From Candidatus Cloacimonadota bacterium (GTDB taxonomy: Bacteria > Cloacimonadota > Cloacimonadia > Cloacimonadales > TCS61), in the NCBI GenBank assembly GCA_027064945.1, contig JAMOPB010000424.1:1-7802 (forward strand): a stretch of DNA of 7,802 nt, given 5' to 3'. Of this stretch, positions 1 through 5,499 are shown piece by piece. A program made the position numbers and the translations under genes. The notes under the pieces are model-generated. The model saw only the letters and a program-made list of their open reading frames with translations, was not told the origin of the DNA and ran no database searches. Position 1 is the first letter of the stretch, and each line of letters opens with the position of its first letter.

Positions 1-67
1 AAATAACTCAGGATGACAAAATCGTATTTTTTATAAGTTTGTTATTTTTTACCTTTTTCAGATTAAA
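1..67. other. 3' flank of the sensor kinase gene, no gene
   Basis: This short flank lies downstream of the kinase stop codon. It is AT-rich and has two copies of TATTTTTTA (25-33 and 43-51) that look like compositional noise. Read on the minus strand, the direction of the kinase gene, these are A-runs and not a U-tract, and I find no hairpin, so there is no recognisable intrinsic terminator. The 12-mer CTCAGGATGACA (7-18) resembles the end of a dispersed repeat known from several bacterial phyla and is listed as a finding. Confidence 0.6.
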
Positions 68-2611
68 TCAATTTCCTTTCTTCAAAGAGATAACAAAGCA
101 AGCACCTTGGCAATCACTATTATCTTGTATCGAAATTGATCCTCCATAATCATTAACTTTTTGTTTTACAATATGCAATCCAATACCGGTATGCCCATTT
201 CCGCCATAGAAAAAGCCTTTTTCAAAAACTTTATTTTTTATCTCATCAATAATACCAACTCCGTTATCGCAAACTTTTATAATGCTATCATCATCTATCT
301 CACTGATAAGAATATCGATTTTGCTTGCATTTCCATGCTTTATTGCATTATTGATAAGATTCTCAAAAATTGAATAAATAGCATCATCTGCATAAACTTG
401 GGTTTCACCTGAAATATTTATTTCAGCACTATCATATTTTTTCTTTAATCTCTTTAGAATTGGCAATAAACATACTTTCTTTAAGCTTAAGTTATTTTCA
501 ATAAAATATTCTTGCCGTTTATGAGTTTCTATAACATCAAGGCTCATATTTACTCTTTTTTTAATTAAATCCAACATTTCCGGTTTTGATTTTTTTTGAT
601 AGAGTTTTATTGCACTACTAATTGTTGTTAGATCATTAGTGATATCATGCCTTAAAATAGAATTTGCCACACTTAATCTTTCTTTGGCATTTTTAATCTT
701 GTATCCGGCTTCTTTTATTTCAGTTAGGTCTAACGCAAAAGCATTTACAACTTTTTTGCCGAAATAATATCCTTTTGATAACCTAATAAATTTTGGGAAT
801 ATTTCTCCGTTTTTTCTAATTCCCCAAAACTCAAATTGCTGAGGTTCCCCATTAAATGCCTTTTGTAGATAATTTGAAATTGTTTTTAAATCATTTTTCC
901 CGGGTGCAGAGAAAAAAGCGGGAGTTTTTCCCAATATCTCTTCCTTGTTAAAACCATACATTTTACATACACCGGGATTAACATCAATAAATTCACCTTT
1001 CTCATTTATGACATATATAGCATCAATTGCATTATCAAATATGGTTTTATATGATTTTTCACTTTCTCTTAATTCTTGTACATTTCTTTTTAAATCAGTT
1101 ATATCTGATGCAACTTCTAATCTTGCTATTCTATCTTTTTCCCATAAAATTGCTACATCTCTACATTTAAACCATCTCTTAGATATAGAATTTTGGAATT
1201 CCCAGTTATAAACTCCATTAGGTTTTCCATCTTCATCTAGAAGATATTTATCTGTACAAAAACTACAAGGCTCATATTGATCTTTTTGTAGAACTTTAAA
1301 ACATTTTTTCCCAATAACATCATCTGAAACACCAATATCATCTTTAGCAAATTTATTAATAAATAGTAATTCTTTTGTTTTGATATCTACAGCATAAACA
1401 ACCGCATTAATAGAATCTAATATTGTCTTAAATCTCTGATGGTCATGTATGATCTTTTTCTCAACTTTTTCTTTTGAAATGTATTGAGATAGATCATTAG
1501 CTGCTATATTGAGGAGTTCAATTTCTTTTTTCTCCCATTTTCGTTTACTAACATAATTCTCAAAAGTTATAAATCCCCAAAATTCATCTTCAACAATAAT
1601 TGGAACTGATAAGAAAGATTTTAGATCGTTAGAACTCAATACCGCAAAAATTTTTTTTGTTAAATTCTCCACAGTTCCTACAAATCCATTTTTATCAGAT
1701 AATATTTTCTGCAAATCATCAAACTTAGCATAGATTATATTCTGCGGAAATTGATTATCTTCCTGAACTGAGATATCATTTTGACGATATTCTGCCATTT
1801 GCGTCATGACCAATTCACCGGATTCATTATTACTATTTTTGAAAATTCTTGTTCTTTCAGAATCCGTAAGATTAGCTAAAATTTCTAATATATCCTGATA
1901 GACAGTAGAATGATTCCCAATTAACATATGTTTTTTCAATTTGTTAAAAGCTGCTAAATAGTTATCACGTAGGAGCAATTCATACTCATGATTTTTTTGT
2001 TCAGTAACATCTCTAAAAACAGAAACAATCTCATTTGTAGGAAGCTGATATACATAATTTTCATACCAACCTGCTACATTATTATCTTCGTAAAATGTTG
2101 CGGACTGTTTTTGGGGCTTTCCTGTTTTTATTACTTCTTGGAACACATCATATAAACCGTATTTAACACTATTTGGTCTTATTTCTGAAAATCTCTTACC
2201 AAGCACTTCTTCTTTTTTGGTAGAAACTATAAGTTCCGCAGCTCGATTAAAATCTTTATAAATAAGGTCTTTGCCTTCATCTACAATTTCATAAACTGCT
2301 ACTCCACTATCTATATTATTAAAAAGTTCTTTATATTTATTTTCTCGTATTGATATTTCTTCCTCAGCTGCTTTTAAGCTTCTTATTAATGATAAGATTC
2401 TATTCCGAAACCAAATTCCATGAAAAAAAGATATTAATAACGTAACTAAAATAGCTGACGTAAAATTAAATATGAAAAAGGACATTCCCTTAAAATCAAA
2501 CAATTTATCTGCTGATAGCAGCAATAATATGAATAAAAATGACGCTGTCCAAATCATCACAGTTATCATTTCAAACCTAATTTTCTTAATATCATCAATA
2601 TTTTTTTTCAC
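68..2611 (-). CDS. Membrane-anchored PAS/GAF sensor histidine kinase
   Basis: An 847-residue sensor kinase expected to autophosphorylate on a histidine and pass the phosphate to a response regulator. Two hydrophobic helices (about 15-34 and 44-67) are joined by only about ten residues, so sensing is probably cytoplasmic. Domains by inspection: PAS1 (about 88-205), GAF (about 216-380), PAS2 (about 391-508, with Cys437, 449, 452 and 483), PAS3 (about 515-633) and the kinase core. The H-box is RHDITNDL with His655, Asp656 and Asn659. The N-box is ENLINNAIKHG (750-760), the G1 box is CDNGVGI (781-787) and the G2 box is GHTGIGLHIV (806-815), so the ATPase site looks intact. The start is GTG, preceded by GAGG with 5-base spacing. 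No response regulator is encoded in the window, so the kinase is an orphan here. It is divergent from the carboxypeptidase gene. The general function is secure; the ligand is unknown. Confidence 0.95.
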   Translation of the reverse strand: MKKNIDDIKKIRFEMITVMIWTASFLFILLLLSADKLFDFKGMSFFIFNFTSAILVTLLISFFHGIWFRNRILSLIRSLKAAEEEISIRENKYKELFNNIDSGVAVYEIVDEGKDLIYKDFNRAAELIVSTKKEEVLGKRFSEIRPNSVKYGLYDVFQEVIKTGKPQKQSATFYEDNNVAGWYENYVYQLPTNEIVSVFRDVTEQKNHEYELLLRDNYLAAFNKLKKHMLIGNHSTVYQDILEILANLTDSERTRIFKNSNNESGELVMTQMAEYRQNDISVQEDNQFPQNIIYAKFDDLQKILSDKNGFVGTVENLTKKIFAVLSSNDLKSFLSVPIIVEDEFWGFITFENYVSKRKWEKKEIELLNIAANDLSQYISKEKVEKKIIHDHQRFKTILDSINAVVYAVDIKTKELLFINKFAKDDIGVSDDVIGKKCFKVLQKDQYEPCSFCTDKYLLDEDGKPNGVYNWEFQNSISKRWFKCRDVAILWEKDRIARLEVASDITDLKRNVQELRESEKSYKTIFDNAIDAIYVINEKGEFIDVNPGVCKMYGFNKEEILGKTPAFFSAPGKNDLKTISNYLQKAFNGEPQQFEFWGIRKNGEIFPKFIRLSKGYYFGKKVVNAFALDLTEIKEAGYKIKNAKERLSVANSILRHDITNDLTTISSAIKLYQKKSKPEMLDLIKKRVNMSLDVIETHKRQEYFIENNLSLKKVCLLPILKRLKKKYDSAEINISGETQVYADDAIYSIFENLINNAIKHGNASKIDILISEIDDDSIIKVCDNGVGIIDEIKNKVFEKGFFYGGNGHTGIGLHIVKQKVNDYGGSISIQDNSDCQGACFVISLKKGN

Positions 2612-2620
2612 ATTATCCTC
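2612..2620 (-). promoter_or_regulatory. Ribosome binding site of the kinase gene, with an AUGUGA overlap
   Basis: On the minus strand the sequence reads GAGGATAATGTGAAA. GAGG lies 5 bases before the GTG that opens the 847-codon frame, which supports this start. An ATG two bases earlier (2613-2611) is in another frame and meets TGA at once, so it cannot start a protein. Confidence 0.7.
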
Positions 2621-2730
2621 TTTTAAATTCTCTTCTAATTAGATATTTCTTTTTATTTCAATACAAATCAAATACACACACACATTAATATTTAATCCAC
2701 CGACTATCATGAATTATTCCCAAAATCCAT

Positions 2731-2746
2731 AAATAGATAAAATGAT
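2731..2746 (+). repeat. Direct repeat copy 1, AAATAGATAAAATGAT
   Basis: This 16-base copy matches copy 3 (2805-2820) at 15 of 16 positions and shares the core GATAAAATGA with copy 2. It lies inside AGAT-N6-ATCT (2735-2748). Iterated spacing in a divergent promoter region suggests a regulator binding site. Low base complexity is the main caveat. Confidence 0.5.
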
Positions 2747-2766
2747 CTCTTTTAAAAAACATATTC

Positions 2767-2776
2767 GATAAAATGA
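2767..2776 (+). repeat. Direct repeat copy 2, GATAAAATGA
   Basis: The 10-base core is identical to copy 1 and its first base is 31 bases further on, about three helical turns. The flanks differ from copies 1 and 3. Its right end merges into the palindrome AATGA-A-TCATT (2772-2782). Confidence 0.45.
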
Positions 2777-2787
2777 ATCATTGGCAT

Positions 2788-2798
2788 ACTTGACAAGT
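2788..2798. promoter_or_regulatory. Perfect 11-bp palindrome overlapping a TTGACA hexamer
   Basis: ACTTG-A-CAAGT is a perfect odd-centred palindrome containing a consensus -35 hexamer (TTGACA, 2790-2795). No good -10 lies at the expected distance (CAAAAT at 16 bases is the best, 4 of 6 matches), so the promoter reading is weak. An operator is an alternative. Confidence 0.3.
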
Positions 2799-2804
2799 AA
2801 AAAA

Positions 2805-2820
2805 AAATAGACAAAATGAT
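2805..2820 (+). repeat. Direct repeat copy 3, AAATAGACAAAATGAT
   Basis: This copy differs from copy 1 at one base (T to C) and its core begins 43 bases after that of copy 2, about four helical turns. Its right half forms part of the 13-bp perfect palindrome CAAAAT-G-ATTTTG (2812-2824). It lies just upstream of the proposed carboxypeptidase promoter, where a bound activator could contact RNA polymerase; that role is inferred. Confidence 0.5.
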
Positions 2821-2821
2821 T

Positions 2822-2849
2822 TTGATTCAGTATTTCGTGACTTGATAAT
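2822..2849 (+). promoter_or_regulatory. Candidate promoter of the carboxypeptidase gene
   Basis: TTGATT (2822-2827, 4 of 6 matches) and GATAAT (2844-2849, 5 of 6 matches) are separated by 16 bases. Transcription would begin near 2856, giving a leader of about 40 bases that ends in AGGGAG four bases before the ATG. In such AT-rich DNA near-matches arise easily, and a sigma factor with other preferences is possible. Confidence 0.3.
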
Positions 2850-2895
2850 AAATATTTTTTTAAACATATGAAGAAATTCTAATTAAGGGAGAAAA

Positions 2896-4620
2896 ATGAA
2901 AATTCTAATAAAATTTTGCATAGTTACTCTTATTTTTATTAATACTATATCTTTGGGGTATGCAATCAATCAATCTACCGATAAAAATACAATCATTTCT
3001 GTAACAAATCCTAATGCAAAATTGTTCAGGTGGATAAGTGAAGAAAGTATTCAAATCACTGCAAAATATAATAATAAAATAGATATTATTCTAAATGATA
3101 AATTATTTGCCCGGTTTTTAAACTTTGGTTATGAATACGAAATAATTTCCACACCGGAAAGTAGATTGCGTAATATCGAAGGTTATAGAGATTACCAAAC
3201 ACTGGTTGCAGAACTTGAACAAATAGCAGTCGATTTTCCTGAAATCGTAGAATTAACATCACTTGGGAATTCAACGTGTTTTAATTATTTCTTAGAAGGG
3301 AAAACAGCTTATGAGGATTTTCAGCATGAGATTTGGTGTATAAAACTTTCGGATAATGTTCATATAGAGGAAGATGAACCAAATATCTATTATGCAGGTG
3401 CAATTCATGCACGCGAACCAATATCTGTTGAAGTTACAATGAATCTACTTAATTACTTGGTTTCTAATTATGGTGAGGAAGATTCTGTTACAAATTGGGT
3501 TAATAATACTCAAATCTGGTTTGTGCCATTAATAAATCCTGATGGTCACAAGCTTGTAATTGATGGTACACATACAATGCACAGAAAAAATATGCGTGAT
3601 AATAACAATAATAATATTCCTGATTTTAGTACAACTGACGGAGTTGATCTAAATAGAAATTTTGGATATGTTTGGGGAAGTAATGGAACTTCAAATAGCT
3701 ATTGGTCAAATATATATCATGGAGAATATGCTTGGTCAGAACCTGAGGTAAGATATTTGCGAGATTTATTACAATCACACAAATTTTATGCAGGGATAAC
3801 ATATCATTCTTATGGAGAATATGTTTTATATCCTTTAGGGCATATTCCAAATTGTTGTTCATACGATCATGAAATAATGGGAGAGCTTTCAGATTCAATG
3901 GCTAATCTTATTACCAGACAAAATGGAACAGGACATTACACATCTAAGCAAGCGGTTGATTTTGGATATACATGTCAGGGAACAATGGGGGATTGGGGTT
4001 ATTCAGAAGAGCGTATTTTTTCTTTTACAATTGAATTAGCAAATAGTTTTATTCCGCCGGCAAGTTCAATTCAACAAATATGTAACGAAAATCTAGATGC
4101 AAGTTTAGTTATGTTGGATAGGATAAATCATTCAGTAGTTACCGGAAACGTTACAAATGTTGCTGGAGCAGCAATTTCTGCCGATGTAATCGTTCATGAA
4201 ATAGATTTTGCTTCAAATATGAGTTCAGTAGAGTTTACTAAAAGTGATTCTCTTTTTGGAAGGTATTATAGGATGCTTCTTCCGGGAAATTACACTTTTA
4301 CATTCCAAAAAGATGGCTATTTTTCTCAAACTATAGAGAATGTATCAGTTTTAGAAAATGAACCGACAGAATTAAATATTGTATTATCAAATTCAGAATA
4401 TTTAGATGCAGATATGATAGACATTTCAATAGAAAATGGAATTTTATTTTTAGAATGGGAATATGATCCACGTTCAACTTACTATGTTTATTCATCAGAA
4501 AATCCACAAGGAGTATTTCTTGAAGATTCCTCAGGGAATTTTGTTTCTGAAAGCATATGGTCAGCACCAATCGATTCCAATAAAAAATTTTTTAAAATAA
4601 GAAAAATCATCGCCCAATAA
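2896..4620 (+). CDS. Secreted M14 zinc carboxypeptidase with C-terminal accessory domains
   Basis: A 574-residue exported metallopeptidase expected to remove C-terminal amino acids from peptides outside the cytoplasm. Residues 1-23 form a signal peptide ending GYA. Residues 24-90 resemble an M14 prosegment. The catalytic domain spans about 93-405, with zinc ligands His171 and Glu174 (HARE) and His304 (TYHSYGE), catalytic Glu380 (FTIEL), Asn253 and Arg254 (DLNRNF) for the substrate carboxylate, and Tyr358, spaced from Asp366 exactly as Tyr248 is from Asp256 in bovine carboxypeptidase A. The Asn-rich D235-D243 stretch before DLNRNF resembles a calcium loop. About 413-498 is a carboxypeptidase regulatory-like beta domain, and 501-574 is a short beta-rich tail. 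All catalytic residues are present, so it should be active. The start has AGGGAG at 4-base spacing. It is divergent from the sensor kinase gene, which might control it; that link is inferred. Cleavage specificity is not certain. Confidence 0.93.
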   Translation: MKILIKFCIVTLIFINTISLGYAINQSTDKNTIISVTNPNAKLFRWISEESIQITAKYNNKIDIILNDKLFARFLNFGYEYEIISTPESRLRNIEGYRDYQTLVAELEQIAVDFPEIVELTSLGNSTCFNYFLEGKTAYEDFQHEIWCIKLSDNVHIEEDEPNIYYAGAIHAREPISVEVTMNLLNYLVSNYGEEDSVTNWVNNTQIWFVPLINPDGHKLVIDGTHTMHRKNMRDNNNNNIPDFSTTDGVDLNRNFGYVWGSNGTSNSYWSNIYHGEYAWSEPEVRYLRDLLQSHKFYAGITYHSYGEYVLYPLGHIPNCCSYDHEIMGELSDSMANLITRQNGTGHYTSKQAVDFGYTCQGTMGDWGYSEERIFSFTIELANSFIPPASSIQQICNENLDASLVMLDRINHSVVTGNVTNVAGAAISADVIVHEIDFASNMSSVEFTKSDSLFGRYYRMLLPGNYTFTFQKDGYFSQTIENVSVLENEPTELNIVLSNSEYLDADMIDISIENGILFLEWEYDPRSTYYVYSSENPQGVFLEDSSGNFVSESIWSAPIDSNKKFFKIRKIIAQ

Positions 4621-4624
4621 TTTC

Positions 4625-4660
4625 GTCAATCTTGACACTTGAACGAGTACAAAAAATATT
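4625..4660 (+). promoter_or_regulatory. Possible promoter with overlapping palindrome upstream of the HD gene
   Basis: TTGACA (4632-4637) is followed 17 bases later by AATATT (4655-4660, 4 of 6 matches). The -35 hexamer forms the right arm of GTCAA-TC-TTGAC (4625-4636). The gap between the two plus-strand genes is 66 bases and has no terminator, so the HD gene may be co-transcribed with the carboxypeptidase gene, transcribed from here, or both. Confidence 0.33.
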
Positions 4661-4677
4661 CCGTTAAAAGAAAGATT

Positions 4678-4681
4678 GGAG
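4678..4681 (+). promoter_or_regulatory. Ribosome binding site deciding the HD gene start
   Basis: GGAG lies 5 bases before the ATG at 4687. The frame could be extended to a TTG at 4639, adding 16 residues, but that TTG has no purine-rich site in front of it and overlaps the candidate promoter, so the ATG is preferred. Confidence 0.75.
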
Positions 4682-4686
4682 AAATT

Positions 4687-5436
4687 ATGATAAATAAATT
4701 AGAAGAGAAAGTAGAAAACTATATAAAATCACTTACACCGACAAATGAAGAAATTGCTTGGAATTTCAACATGAAAATTGAGCATACAGCAAGAGTTCAG
4801 AAAAATATCATAGATTTATGCAACAGTTTAAACTTATCAATCGAACAAACAAATTTAGCAAGAATGATTGCAATTTTACACGATATTGGAAGGTATGAGC
4901 AATATTTACATTTTGGAACATTTAAAGATAACGAATCAGTCGATCACGCTTCTTTAGGCTTGGATGTGATAAAGCGAGAGAATTTTTTGGGAAATTATGA
5001 ATCAAAAGATCTTATCTACACAGCGATAAATTTTCATAATAAAAAAGATTTACCATCTACAATATCCGATGATGAGTTACTTTTTTGTAAATTGATTCGT
5101 GATGCTGATAAGCTTGATATTTATGCATTAATTACCAATTATTACGAGCAAGAAAAAACAAGCAAAAAACGTTCTTTGGAGCTAAGTTTGCCTGACACTT
5201 CCGAAATTTCTTCAGCAGTTTATAATTCATTGATGGAAAAGAAAATTGTCGATCTTGACGATGTAAAGAATCTTAATGATTTCAAATTATTACAAATTGG
5301 TTGGATTTATGATATTAATTTTGAATTTACACGTAAAAAGATTATTGAAGGGAAATATCTGGATAGGATTTTTGATAAGATAAATTGTGATTATGATTTA
5401 TCGGAGCTAAAGCAAAGAACTATTAATTTAGCATAA
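4687..5436 (+). CDS. HD-domain metal-dependent phosphohydrolase, substrate unknown
   Basis: A 249-residue cytoplasmic protein of the HD superfamily, whose members hydrolyse phosphate esters of nucleotides and related compounds using one or two metal ions. The expected ligands appear in order: His33 (IEHTARV), His65-Asp66 (LHDIGRY), His87 (VDHASLG), His117 (NFHNK) and Asp139/Asp141 (RDADKLD). The extra histidines after the HD pair suggest a binuclear metal site. There is no signal peptide, membrane helix or fused sensor domain, and it is not a full HD-GYP or RelA/SpoT protein. The C-terminal part (about 180-249) is helical and not recognised further. It follows the carboxypeptidase gene on the same strand after 66 bases and converges with the aminotransferase operon. 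Family membership is secure; the substrate cannot be read from sequence. Confidence 0.85.
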   Translation: MINKLEEKVENYIKSLTPTNEEIAWNFNMKIEHTARVQKNIIDLCNSLNLSIEQTNLARMIAILHDIGRYEQYLHFGTFKDNESVDHASLGLDVIKRENFLGNYESKDLIYTAINFHNKKDLPSTISDDELLFCKLIRDADKLDIYALITNYYEQEKTSKKRSLELSLPDTSEISSAVYNSLMEKKIVDLDDVKNLNDFKLLQIGWIYDINFEFTRKKIIEGKYLDRIFDKINCDYDLSELKQRTINLA

Positions 5437-5439
5437 TAC

Positions 5440-5478
5440 AAAAAAAATAACCTCCCAATTTGATAACTTGGGAGGTTA
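5440..5478 (-). terminator. Intrinsic terminator of the lpxB-DUF374-aminotransferase operon
   Basis: An 11-bp perfect inverted repeat, TAACCTCCCAA (5448-5458) and TTGGGAGGTTA (5468-5478), encloses a 9-base loop. Read on the minus strand, the hairpin is followed by eight T residues (complement of 5440-5447), the classic intrinsic terminator form. It starts 21 bases past the aminotransferase stop. On the plus strand the hairpin starts 11 bases after the HD gene stop but lacks a good U-tract, so termination in that direction would be weaker. Confidence 0.9.
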
Positions 5479-5499
5479 AACGTTTAAGCAAATTTAGTT

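Larger units (their letters stand above)
2612..2895. promoter_or_regulatory. Divergent intergenic control region
   Basis: This 284-bp region separates the divergent kinase and carboxypeptidase genes and should hold both promoters. From left to right it contains a short alternating AC tract (2674-2684), three copies of a GAYAAAATGA repeat, an AATGA-A-TCATT palindrome (2772-2782), an ACTTG-A-CAAGT palindrome (2788-2798) overlapping a TTGACA hexamer, a nine-A tract (2799-2807), a CAAAAT-G-ATTTTG palindrome (2812-2824) and a possible promoter for the carboxypeptidase gene. I find no convincing promoter for the kinase gene. No small ORF or RNA gene stands out. Confidence 0.6.

Noticed and set aside
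25..51. Paired TATTTTTTA repeats as a terminator for the kinase gene
   Set aside because: On the kinase strand these are A-runs, and there is no stem before them. The pairing is likely a result of AT-rich composition.
161..373. 70-codon plus-strand ORF inside the kinase gene
   Set aside because: It is antisense to the kinase ATPase domain, has no ribosome binding site I can see, and its product resembles no family.
945..1211. 88-codon plus-strand ORF inside the kinase gene
   Set aside because: It lies antisense to well-conserved PAS domain sequence, so it is best explained as a shadow frame.
2674..2684. Alternating AC tract as a phase-variable repeat
   Set aside because: It is only 11 bases long and is non-coding, too short for likely slippage-driven switching.
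2684..2696. ATTAA-TAT-TTAAT dyad in the intergenic region
   Set aside because: It consists only of A and T and is expected by chance at this composition.
3604..3618. Asn-codon run in the carboxypeptidase gene as a contingency repeat
   Set aside because: The run is a mix of AAC and AAT codons in a known Asn/Asp-rich loop, with no long perfect microsatellite.
3626..3898. 90-codon minus-strand ORF inside the carboxypeptidase gene
   Set aside because: It overlaps the zinc-site and DLNRNF coding region on the opposite strand and has no domain of its own.
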